Source: Sulfuritalea sp. (lineage in GTDB: Bacteria; Pseudomonadota; Gammaproteobacteria; Burkholderiales; Rhodocyclaceae). Taken from it: a stretch of DNA of 35,693 nt. The DNA lies in the NCBI GenBank assembly GCA_022842325.1, contig JALHPU010000041.1, positions 1 to 35,693 on the forward strand, in the 5' to 3' direction. The position numbers were made by a program, and so were the translations under genes. Below, one piece after another: positions 1 to 7,220 of the stretch (position 1 is the first letter of the stretch; the number at the start of each line of letters is the position of its first letter). Below the pieces are notes generated by a model. The model was not told the origin of the DNA and made no database searches. It was given only the letters and a program-made list of their open reading frames with translations.

Positions 1-1
1 A

Positions 2-85
2 GCTTGCTTCAGTCGCGCTACGCGCTCCTTCCGCAAGCTGCTGCGCAACATCACGCCATACGTCGAATTCTTCATGGAAAAATAA
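2..85 (+). CDS. C-terminal end of an unidentified protein (partial)
   Basis: An open frame enters from the left edge and ends in a TAA at 83-85. The 27 visible residues are basic and then hydrophobic, ending PYVEFFMEK. This is too little to name a family. It is followed directly by a palindromic repeat cluster, as is common at the 3' end of a transcription unit. It may be a real gene tail or a chance open frame. Confidence 0.35.
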   Translation, partial: ACFSRATRSFRKLLRNITPYVEFFMEK

Positions 86-92
86 TACAAGG

Positions 93-363
93 GCGGACTT
101 TAGTCCGCCATTCACCCCTGGCCGACTGAAGTCGGCCCTACAACGCCATCCAAGTCGGCCGGTTGAAACCGGCCCTACAACGCCATCCAAGTCGGCCGGT
201 TGAAAGCGGCCCTACATCGCCATCCAAGTCGGCCGGTTGAAACCGGCCCTACACCGCCATCCAAGTCGGCCGGTTGAAACCGGCCCTACATCGCCATTCA
301 CTCCTGGCCGACTGAAGTCGGCCCTACAAAACCATGCGTCCTGGCCGGCTCAAGCGGCGCTAC
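93..363. repeat. REP-like palindrome cluster with four tandem 37-bp units
   Basis: Four head-to-tail 37-bp units occupy 144-180, 181-217, 218-254 and 255-291. Each carries a palindrome of the form GGCCGGTT-ga-AACCGGCC followed by CTACA. Divergent relatives flank them: GGCGGACT-tt-AGTCCGCC near 93, GGCCGACT-ga-AGTCGGCC near 120 and again near 306, and a degenerate GGCCGGCT-ca-AGCGGCGC near 343. The stem sequence differs between copies but most arms remain complementary. There are no unique spacers, so this is not a CRISPR array. The pattern fits REP/BIME-type elements, which are usually spread by RAYT transposases. No such transposase gene is visible here. Confidence 0.85.
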
Positions 364-1328
364 AGCCACTCCAGTTCCCAGCGCACGCAGGGATCGAGCG
401 CCGCCACGGCGCGCGCGGCGAAGCCTTCCAGTGCAGTCCGGTCGGCGGCATCGCGCCCCATGAGCCAGCCTGCAAGCGGGCCTTGCGGATGGAAGTTCCA
501 TTCGGTCGGCGCGACGATGAAGTAGTCGGCAATGCACTCACCGTCGAGCACGATCTCGTGCATCAGCAGGCCGCGCGCGGTTTCGACCAGCGCACGCCCC
601 GTTCCCGGCGCCACCTGCACCGCACTCGCCGTACCGCCGGCGCCGACTCCTGTGCCCTCCCCGGCCCAGTCGCGCAATTCAGCAAGGCGCGCCAGCCAGC
701 GCGCGGCGAACGCCTTTCCCATGAAGGCCGCCCTGCCCGGCCGCCGTGCCAAGGCGCCGGTTTCTGCCGCTGCGCCCTGCCAGTGCGGCACTCGGCAAAA
801 CCCGGCATCCAGACGCGGCCATGCGGCCAGTGAGCGTCGTGCTTCGAGCGCCGGCAGCAGGCGCGGCGCCAACTCTTTGGCGTCGTCCAGGTCTTCCAGA
901 CGCCGACACAAGGCTTCGATTCGGGAACCGTCAAGCAGTGCCGCGACTTGGCTGCGCTGTCCGCTGGCCACCCAGGCTGCTGCCGCGACGAATTCCTCGC
1001 GCATGGCAACCGCCCCGAGCAAGGGCGGCAGATCGAGCAGCCAGCGCCAGAGATGCTCGCGCATGACCTCGGCTGCAATCGTCGCATCGCGATGCACCGC
1101 GCATTCCTCGCCGCGCGCCGCCGCCAATGCCAACTCTGCCGCGCGCCCCTGCGCCTTGCCGCACAGGGCGAACAACAGCGGCACCAGGCGCACCGCCGCG
1201 TCCGCCGGACGGCCGCGCAAGGCCGGCGCAACCGTCGGGCGTTCGCTGCGCACATCGACCGCAGCGATCCGGCCACCTGCCACGGCAAGGCGCAGCCGGA
1301 CGCAGCCCGGATCGATGCCGGCGCTCAT
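360..1328 (-). CDS. hupK: Hydrogenase accessory protein HupK (large-subunit-like scaffold)
   Basis: Product of 322 residues beginning MSAGIDPG. It resembles a degenerate [NiFe]-hydrogenase large subunit. Near its C-terminus it has APTEWNFHPQGPL, the counterpart of the large-subunit TxWNxxP motif, and LDPCVRWELEWL in place of DPCxxC, so only one of the two C-terminal metal-binding cysteines remains. In the N-terminal half LFALCGKAQ stands where a true subunit has RICGxC. HupK/HoxV proteins are thought to act as scaffolds during assembly of the Fe(CN)2CO unit. The ATG overlaps the hoxJ stop by four bases (ATGA), so the two are probably translationally coupled. The frame stays open further upstream inside hoxJ, but that extension is not protein-like. 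It is separated from the rest of the hydrogenase locus by about 7 kb. Confidence 0.85.
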   Translation of the reverse strand: MSAGIDPGCVRLRLAVAGGRIAAVDVRSERPTVAPALRGRPADAAVRLVPLLFALCGKAQGRAAELALAAARGEECAVHRDATIAAEVMREHLWRWLLDLPPLLGAVAMREEFVAAAAWVASGQRSQVAALLDGSRIEALCRRLEDLDDAKELAPRLLPALEARRSLAAWPRLDAGFCRVPHWQGAAAETGALARRPGRAAFMGKAFAARWLARLAELRDWAGEGTGVGAGGTASAVQVAPGTGRALVETARGLLMHEIVLDGECIADYFIVAPTEWNFHPQGPLAGWLMGRDAADRTALEGFAARAVAALDPCVRWELEWL

Positions 1329-2746
1329 GCCGGCGCCAGCGGCAGTTTCAGGCTGAACAGCGCGCCGCCCTTGGGATGGTTGCCGGCGGTCAGCTTGCCG
1401 CCGTGGCGCTCGACGATGCCGTAGCTGATCGCCAGGCCGAGGCCGGTGCCGCGCCCGACCGGCTTGGTGGTGAAGAAGGGATCGAACAGCTTGTCGAGGT
1501 TTTCGGCGGGAATGCCCGGACCGCTGTCGCGAAATTCGATCACCGCCTCGTCCTGCCCGATCCGGCCGGAGATCTCCAGGCGCCGCTCGCGGGCGCCTTC
1601 CGTGGCGTCGGCGGCGTTCTGCACCAGGTTCATGACCACCTGCTGCACCTGCCCCGGCGAGCCGAGCACCTCGATCGCGGCGGGAAGATTGAGCTTGACC
1701 TCGAACTGGTTCGCCGTGGCCTTGCACACCCATTGCACCGCGCGCTCGATGACCTCGACCAGGTCGAAGGCACGCCGTTCGTCGCGGTCGGTGGCCGAAA
1801 AGCGCTTCAGTGCATCGACGATATCGCGCGTGCGCTCGGCGCCTTCGACGGTGCCGTCGATCAGCGAAGGCAGATCGTCGAGCAGGCGGTCGATGCGCAA
1901 TTCGCCGCGCAGCGCTTCGCGCTGGTCCTGCGGCAGGTCGCCATGAATCGCAGCGAGGTAGCGCGCGAGGCGTTCGGCATAGCGTTTCATCGCCAGGGTA
2001 TTGCCGTAGACGAAACTGATCGGGTTATTCAGCTCGTGCGCGACGCCGGCGACCAGCCGCCCCAGCGAGGCCATTTTTTCGGAATGGATCAGCTGCTGCT
2101 GGGTGGTCTTGAGGTCTTCGTGCGCACGCCGCAGTGCCTGGTAGGCGCGGCGCAGTTCGCCCACCGGGCGCCCGGTGATGACCAGCCCGAGCATCTTGCC
2201 GACGCCGTTGTAGCGTGGCGTGCAGTTCAGCGACACCGGAATCGCGCTGCCGTTGGCGGCCTTCAGCTGCATTTCGATGTCCTCCGCCGCTTCGCCGCCC
2301 TGGTCGGCAAACAGGCATCCGGCACGCTGGCGCGATTCCTCGTCGGCGAACAAGTCGAAAACCACGCGTCCGTGCAGCGCTTCGGCATCGACGCCGAGCA
2401 AGGACGCCAGCGCCGCATTGACGCTCTCGATCACCCCGGCACGGTTGCAGACGATCAGCAGGTCGGACATCGAGGTCAGCACGGAGGAAATGAACTGCTG
2501 CGTATCCTCCAGCGTCGCGTTTTTTTCCTCCAGCGCAACTTCATATTGCAGCAGGTCGTTATAGACCTCGTCCATCTTGCGGATCACGTCGAGCCAGATA
2601 CCGTCCTCGGCCGACGCGCCGGCGGCGGCCGCGAGCATTTCCACCGTCAATGCCGAACGCGGCTCCAGTGCCGGCACCGGGGCAGGAATCGGGTCCGGTT
2701 GCGCAGGCGGGCTTATTGCGGATGCCGGTTTGGCTTGATTGCTCAT
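1325..2746 (-). CDS. hoxJ: Hydrogen-signalling sensor histidine kinase HoxJ/HupT
   Basis: A soluble histidine kinase of 473 residues. A predicted coiled coil around 55-85 leads into a PAS domain (about 88-192). A second helix follows, then the dimerisation box with phospho-acceptor His237 in [10 protein letters not shown], and an HATPase domain with the N box ([11 protein letters not shown]), DSGPGIP and [10 protein letters not shown]. There are no membrane segments, as expected for a kinase that docks on a cytoplasmic regulatory hydrogenase. In HoxBC/HoxJ/HoxA systems the kinase responds to the H2 state of HoxBC and controls HoxA by phosphorylation, the unphosphorylated activator being the active form. 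The glycines of the G box are intact. From memory, Ralstonia eutropha H16 HoxJ carries a Gly-to-Ser change there that uncouples H2 control. The upstream gene ends 38 bp before this start, so it may be read from that gene's promoter. Confidence 0.9.
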   Translation of the reverse strand: MSNQAKPASAISPPAQPDPIPAPVPALEPRSALTVEMLAAAAGASAEDGIWLDVIRKMDEVYNDLLQYEVALEEKNATLEDTQQFISSVLTSMSDLLIVCNRAGVIESVNAALASLLGVDAEALHGRVVFDLFADEESRQRAGCLFADQGGEAAEDIEMQLKAANGSAIPVSLNCTPRYNGVGKMLGLVITGRPVGELRRAYQALRRAHEDLKTTQQQLIHSEKMASLGRLVAGVAHELNNPISFVYGNTLAMKRYAERLARYLAAIHGDLPQDQREALRGELRIDRLLDDLPSLIDGTVEGAERTRDIVDALKRFSATDRDERRAFDLVEVIERAVQWVCKATANQFEVKLNLPAAIEVLGSPGQVQQVVMNLVQNAADATEGARERRLEISGRIGQDEAVIEFRDSGPGIPAENLDKLFDPFFTTKPVGRGTGLGLAISYGIVERHGGKLTAGNHPKGGALFSLKLPLAPA

Positions 2747-2784
2747 GGGCGCAATGTACCTCAGCCGGCGGGCGCCGCGTACCT

Positions 2785-3216
2785 TCAGTCCTTTGCCAGC
2801 GGACGATAAACCCGCTGGAAGCGCGCATTGGCAATAATGCCGAAGTCGCCGGGCGCGTATTGCAGCAGCCAGTCCTGCGCCAGTCCGTGCAGCACATCGC
2901 CGCCGGCCGAGCGCTCGAGCGTGAATGCCTCCGGCATCTGGCGTGCCAGCACCGGCACCGGATTGGCGCGGTAGGCTCCGTTCCGGCCCGGCTGCAACGG
3001 CGCCACCGGCGTGTACCGGAGGTCGAAACGGTCGCGGGAAACGCTCCAGCGATCGCCGGTCGAGCCGGTGATCAGGGCATCGCCGGCCTGGTAGCGATTG
3101 GGGCCCTCGCGGCTGGTCAATTCGCCGTCACTCGTGGCGAACGCCACCTCGACGACTTCGTCCTTGACGAACACGCTCGCCGAATCATCGCTGGTCAAAT
3201 CCATAGTGTTTTGCAT
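2785..3216 (-). CDS. PGDYG-type small protein with an internal repeat
   Basis: Product of 143 residues if read from MQNTMDLTSDD; a second ATG at 3204 gives 139. It has no signal peptide or membrane segment. The motif APGDFGIIANARFQRVYRPL at the C-terminus (PGDFG at 122-126) resembles the PGDYG signature of a small uncharacterised family. A related stretch occurs earlier, RYQAGDALITGSTGD followed by VSRDRFDLRYTP (41-70), so the protein seems to hold two copies of one beta-rich unit: Y-x2-GD, then R-x-F, then Y-x-P. The function is unknown. It lies 38 bp upstream of hoxJ on the same strand and is divergent from the GGDEF/EAL gene. The start is uncertain because neither ATG has a strong ribosome-binding site. 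Confidence 0.7.
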   Translation of the reverse strand: MQNTMDLTSDDSASVFVKDEVVEVAFATSDGELTSREGPNRYQAGDALITGSTGDRWSVSRDRFDLRYTPVAPLQPGRNGAYRANPVPVLARQMPEAFTLERSAGGDVLHGLAQDWLLQYAPGDFGIIANARFQRVYRPLAKD

Positions 3217-3257
3217 GGAGCATGTGGCTTCCGCGGTGGATGGGAGGGAAAGTTTCG

Positions 3258-3275
3258 CATACTCGCCAAAGTATG
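3258..3275. promoter_or_regulatory. Inverted repeat in the divergent promoter region
   Basis: CATACT (3258-3263) and AGTATG (3270-3275) form a perfect inverted repeat with a 6-base spacer. It lies in the ~100-bp gap between the PGDYG gene and the divergent signalling gene. A dyad here could be an operator for either or both genes. No convincing -35/-10 pair was found, and a 6-bp dyad can arise by chance. Confidence 0.3.
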
Positions 3276-3319
3276 TGGCCTGAGCCTTGCCGGCATTGCG
3301 ATCCGGTAAGATTGGAGAC

Positions 3320-6300
3320 ATGCCGCCAGCCCACTTCTTGTGCCTCCCATTGCGTTCCTTGTTGTTGGCGCTACTGCTTCTCGGCACGGCAGGTTCCAGT
3401 GTCGCGGCGGAAGCCGGGCTGCAGGCCCGCTCGGGCGAACCCCTGCGCATCGGTGTCCTGGCATTTCGCGGTCAGGAACGCGCGCGTGCCGAATGGCAGG
3501 GGCATGCCAATTTTCTGTCGCAGAAGCTGGCGCCCAATCGTTTCACCATCGTGCCGCTGACCCTGGAAGAATTCGGTCCGGCAATCGCCACGCGTCGCAT
3601 CGATCTGGTGATCACCAACACCGGCCACTATGTCGAGCTCGAAACCGCCGGCAGCATTTCACGCATCGCGACCATGCGGATTGCCGGCCCGAACGGGCCG
3701 GTGGATCGTTTCGGCGGCGTCGCCTTCGCCCGCGCCGATCGCACCGATCTGAAGACCTATGCCGACCTGCGCGGCAAGCGCTTGGCGGTGCCCGACCGGC
3801 ATGCCTTCGGCGGCTGGCAGGTGCACCTGCGCGAAGCGCGTGCCGCCGGTCTCGACCTGACGCGCGACCTGGGTCAGGTCATCGAACTGCAGGCACAGGA
3901 CAAGGTGGTCGAAAGCGTGCTGGCGGGCCAAGCCGATGCCGGCTTCATCCGCTCCGACCTGATCGAATCGATGGCCGCGGCAGGCAAGCTCGATCCGGTG
4001 CGCTTGCGCCCGATCGGCGTACGCCAGACTGCGAATTTTCCCTACCTGCATACCACGCAACTCTATCCCCACTGGCCGTTTGCCCGCCTCGACCACGTTC
4101 CGGAAGAACTGACGCGCGACCTGCTGATCGCCTTGCTGAGCCTGCCGCCCGACCATCCGGCGGCAAAGTCCGCCGGCATCTACGGCTGGACTTTGCCGCA
4201 GAACTATCAGTCGGTGCATGACCTGTTCCTCGAATTCCGCCTCGGCCCCTACGCCGACATCCCGGTCGAAATGACCGACATCATGGCCCGCTACGGCAAG
4301 CCGATCGTGCTCGCCGGCGCCACCGTAATTTCGCTGCTGCTGCTGGCGCTATGGGCGATTGCCCGCAGCAATGCGGCACTGCGCCGCAGCAAGGACCGGC
4401 TGCAGCTCGCCGCCGGCGTGTTCGAGCATGCGCAGGAGGGAATTCTGATCACCGACCCCAAGGGCAACATCATCGATGCCAATGACACCTTTCTGGTCCT
4501 GACCGGCTACTCGCGTGCGGAAGTCCTCGGCCGCAATCCGCGCTTCCTGTCGTCGGGCGAGCAGCCTCCCGAGTTTTATCGCGAGATGTGGCAAAGCCTG
4601 CTGGAGCGGGGCGTCTGGCGCGGCGAACTGGTCAATCGGCGCAAGAATGGAACCTTCTATGTGCAGCAAACCAGCATCTCCCGGGTCGACGACCAGTACG
4701 GCCGGATCCGCCACTTCATCGGTCTGTCGAGCGACATCAGCATGCTGCGGGAATCGCAGGAGCGGCTCGAGCAAATGGCCTACTTCGACGCCCTGACCGG
4801 TCTGCCCAACCGCCGCATGCTCTCCGACCGCCTGCAGCAGTCGATTGCCCAGGCCAAGCGCTCGGAGAAACTGCTGGCCGTCTGTTACCTCGACCTGGAC
4901 GATTTCAAGCCGATCAACGACACCTGGGGTCACGCCGCCGGCGACAGTCTGCTGATTGAAGCCGCGCGACGCCTGCTGGGCAGTGTCCGCGCCGGCGATA
5001 CCGTGAGCCGGCTGGGCGGCGACGAATTCGTCGTGCTGCTCGGCAACCTGGTGAATTTCGACGAATGCGAGGTGGCTCTCAACCGCATACTCGGCGCCCT
5101 GAACAATCCCTTCGTGCTCAAGGAGGGAGAGGCCCGCGTCTCGGCCAGCATGGGCGTGACCCTGTACCCGCTGGACGGCGCCGACCCCGATACCCTGATT
5201 CGCCATGCCGACCAGGCCATGTACCAGGCAAAACAGGGCGGCCGGAATCGCTACACCCTGTTCGACACCGAACATGACCGGCTTTCGGAAATTCGTCGCG
5301 ACGCGGAAAAGAACGTAAGGGAAGCCATCGCCGGAAATCAGTTGCGGCTTTACTACCAGCCCAAGGTGAACATGCGCACCGGTCAGGTGATCGGCGCCGA
5401 AGCACTGCTGCGCTGGCAGCATCCCGAGCGCGGATTGCTCGAACCCGCCGAGTTCCTGCCGATGGTCGATCTGGTCGGGCTGCACGGACTGCTGGGCGAA
5501 TGGGTACTGGGCAATGCCTTGCGCCAGTTCGAGACCTGGGTGACCGCCGGCCAGCAACTCACCGTCAGCATCAACGTCGCCGGCGACCAGCTGCAGACGG
5601 CCGACTTCGTCGATACGCTGCGCGATGTCCTGGCACGCCATCCTGCCGTGAAGCCCGGCAATCTGGAGCTGGAAATACTCGAAACCGCGGCGCTCGACGA
5701 CATCGCCAAGGTATCCCATGTCATCGAGGCCTGCAGTGCGCTCGGGGTCAGCTTCGCCATCGACGACTTCGGTACCGGCTACTCGTCGCTCACCTACCTC
5801 AAGCAACTGCAGGCCGGCACCCTGAAAATCGACCAGTCCTTCATCCGCGACATGCTCGAGGATCCGGATGACCTGTCGATTGTCGACAGCATCGTCGGCC
5901 TGGCCGCGGCCTTTCGCCGCACCGTGGTCGCGGAAGGCGTGGAAACCGCCGACCACGGGCACCTGCTGCTCCAGCTCGGCTGCGACCTGGCGCAGGGCTA
6001 CGCCATCGCCCCACCCATGCCGGCGGAGGAGTTGCCCGGCTGGATCGCGGCCTGGCGGCAACCGGCGGAATGGCAGGATGTTCCGGTCTGGCCGCGCGAA
6101 GACTTGCCCCTGCTGACCGTCGAGGTCGATCACCTGCGCTGGATATCGCAGCTCGCTGCCGCCATCATGGCACCGCCCGGGCTGGCCGACATGCCGCCGC
6201 TCGACCCGCGCAACTGTCGCTTCGGACACTGGCTGGACACACCGGGCCGCCAACGCTACGGCCACTTTCCGGGATTCGCGCAACTGGTGCATGCGCATGA

Positions 6301-6472
6301 TGCCGTGCACGCCGCCGGGCACCGGATCGACCTGCTCGCGCGCCAGGACCGGACCGCCGCACGCAGGCAACTCGACACGCTGCATGCGCAACGCGACGAC
6401 CTGCTGCAATCTCTTGGACGCTTGCGCGGCGAGGTACACGCCAGCCACAGGGTGAAAACGGCGGCGCACTGA
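3320..6472 (+). CDS. PhnD-like sensor / PAS / GGDEF / EAL / CZB signalling protein
   Basis: Membrane-bound c-di-GMP enzyme of 1050 residues. In order: signal peptide (1-30); periplasmic PhnD-type solute-binding domain (about 35-310); one membrane helix near 328-350; PAS (about 360-480); GGDEF domain from 486 with intact GGDEF at 566-570 and a product-inhibition RxxD site (RAGD) five residues before it; EAL domain starting near 690 with EALLRW (Glu694), IDDFGTGYSS, LKIDQSF, VAEGVET and AQGY, so all the usual phosphodiesterase residues are present. The tail resembles a zinc-binding CZB domain, with His938, Cys966, His993 and His997. The start chosen has TTGGAGAC just upstream and yields a clean signal peptide; the frame is open to an ATG at 3287. 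It should sense a periplasmic ligand (the PhnD fold suggests an oxyanion, but this is not certain) and cytoplasmic zinc or redox state. Confidence 0.9.
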   Translation: MPPAHFLCLPLRSLLLALLLLGTAGSSVAAEAGLQARSGEPLRIGVLAFRGQERARAEWQGHANFLSQKLAPNRFTIVPLTLEEFGPAIATRRIDLVITNTGHYVELETAGSISRIATMRIAGPNGPVDRFGGVAFARADRTDLKTYADLRGKRLAVPDRHAFGGWQVHLREARAAGLDLTRDLGQVIELQAQDKVVESVLAGQADAGFIRSDLIESMAAAGKLDPVRLRPIGVRQTANFPYLHTTQLYPHWPFARLDHVPEELTRDLLIALLSLPPDHPAAKSAGIYGWTLPQNYQSVHDLFLEFRLGPYADIPVEMTDIMARYGKPIVLAGATVISLLLLALWAIARSNAALRRSKDRLQLAAGVFEHAQEGILITDPKGNIIDANDTFLVLTGYSRAEVLGRNPRFLSSGEQPPEFYREMWQSLLERGVWRGELVNRRKNGTFYVQQTSISRVDDQYGRIRHFIGLSSDISMLRESQERLEQMAYFDALTGLPNRRMLSDRLQQSIAQAKRSEKLLAVCYLDLDDFKPINDTWGHAAGDSLLIEAARRLLGSVRAGDTVSRLGGDEFVVLLGNLVNFDECEVALNRILGALNNPFVLKEGEARVSASMGVTLYPLDGADPDTLIRHADQAMYQAKQGGRNRYTLFDTEHDRLSEIRRDAEKNVREAIAGNQLRLYYQPKVNMRTGQVIGAEALLRWQHPERGLLEPAEFLPMVDLVGLHGLLGEWVLGNALRQFETWVTAGQQLTVSINVAGDQLQTADFVDTLRDVLARHPAVKPGNLELEILETAALDDIAKVSHVIEACSALGVSFAIDDFGTGYSSLTYLKQLQAGTLKIDQSFIRDMLEDPDDLSIVDSIVGLAAAFRRTVVAEGVETADHGHLLLQLGCDLAQGYAIAPPMPAEELPGWIAAWRQPAEWQDVPVWPREDLPLLTVEVDHLRWISQLAAAIMAPPGLADMPPLDPRNCRFGHWLDTPGRQRYGHFPGFAQLVHAHDAVHAAGHRIDLLARQDRTAARRQLDTLHAQRDDLLQSLGRLRGEVHASHRVKTAAH

Positions 6473-6550
6473 GTCGAGTCCTTGCCCGCCATGCCATTTC
6501 CGTAAATTTGGTTTATGCTGATCGGCCCTTCACCCAACGGAGACGTCATC

Positions 6551-7042
6551 ATGAACTATAAGAAAATATTTGCAGGTTTGATTGCCGCCGCAGCCCTTCT
6601 GGTTTCGGCTGGCGCCAGCGCCCAGGCCCCCGCGCCCTACGGCATGGCGATTACCCTCGACCAGGCCAAGAAAGCCATGGCCGCCGCCGAGGCCGAAGCA
6701 AAGAAGAACAACTGGAATGTCGTCATCGCCATCGTCGACTCGGGTGGCAACATGGTCATGCTGCAACGGCAAGACAACACCCAGTTCGGCTCGGTCAAGG
6801 TCGCCACGGAAAAAGCCCACGGATCGGCGGCATTCCGTCGCCCGACCGTTGCCTTCCAGGATCTGATCGCCCAGGGCGGGGTGCACCTGCGGCTGCTGAA
6901 CATCACCGGCGATGCCAGCGTGTTCGAAGGTGGCGTGCCCATCATCGTCGACGGCAAACTGATTGGCGCCATCGGCGTTTCGGGCGTTACTTCGCAGCAG
7001 GATGCCCAGATCGCCAAGGCGGGCGCAGACGCACTCAAGTAA
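6551..7042 (+). CDS. Secreted HbpS/GlcG-family (DUF336) protein
   Basis: Product of 163 residues with an N-terminal signal peptide (MNYKKIFAGLIAAAALLVSA, cleavage likely after GASAQA). The mature part matches the HbpS/GlcG fold: ITLDQAKKAMAAAEAEAKKN, then VVIAIVDSGGNMVMLQRQDN, and a C-terminal GVPIIVDGKLIGAIGVSG. Streptomyces HbpS binds haem and modulates a sensor kinase; many relatives have no known role. The ATG at 6551 has GGAGA upstream and gives the signal peptide; an upstream ATG at 6515 is in frame but less likely. It lies 78 bp after the GGDEF/EAL gene in the same direction and is followed by a terminator, so the two may form a transcription unit. Confidence 0.8.
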   Translation: MNYKKIFAGLIAAAALLVSAGASAQAPAPYGMAITLDQAKKAMAAAEAEAKKNNWNVVIAIVDSGGNMVMLQRQDNTQFGSVKVATEKAHGSAAFRRPTVAFQDLIAQGGVHLRLLNITGDASVFEGGVPIIVDGKLIGAIGVSGVTSQQDAQIAKAGADALK

Positions 7043-7060
7043 TTCCTACCTGCTATAAAT

Positions 7061-7088
7061 AAACGGGGCGAGTCGCTCCGTTTTTTTT
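7061..7088 (+). terminator. Rho-independent terminator after the HbpS-like gene
   Basis: AAACGGGGC (7061-7069) pairs with GCTCCGTTT (7075-7083) across a 5-base loop, with one G-U pair, and runs into eight T residues. It lies 19 bases after the stop codon. Confidence 0.85.
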
Positions 7089-7220
7089 GGTACGCGGATA
7101 TGGCGTGGGATCGCGTGCTGATCAGGCGACGACTTTCGACCCCGGGTGACCATTCCAATTTCCCGATGTCGGCTGTTCAAAATCGGATAATCGACGGCAA
7201 TATCAATCATCCGGATTAAA

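Noticed and set aside
144..291. Possible CRISPR array (four 37-bp units)
   Set aside because: The units are directly adjacent with no unique spacers, each is a near-perfect palindrome, and no cas genes are present.
360..1328. A second catalytic hydrogenase large subunit
   Set aside because: At 322 residues it is too short and lacks the paired CxxC nickel ligands, which marks it as HupK.
4349..6469. 706-residue minus-strand frame opposite the GGDEF/EAL gene
   Set aside because: The plus-strand product has intact, ordered enzymatic domains. The minus frame shows no family signature.
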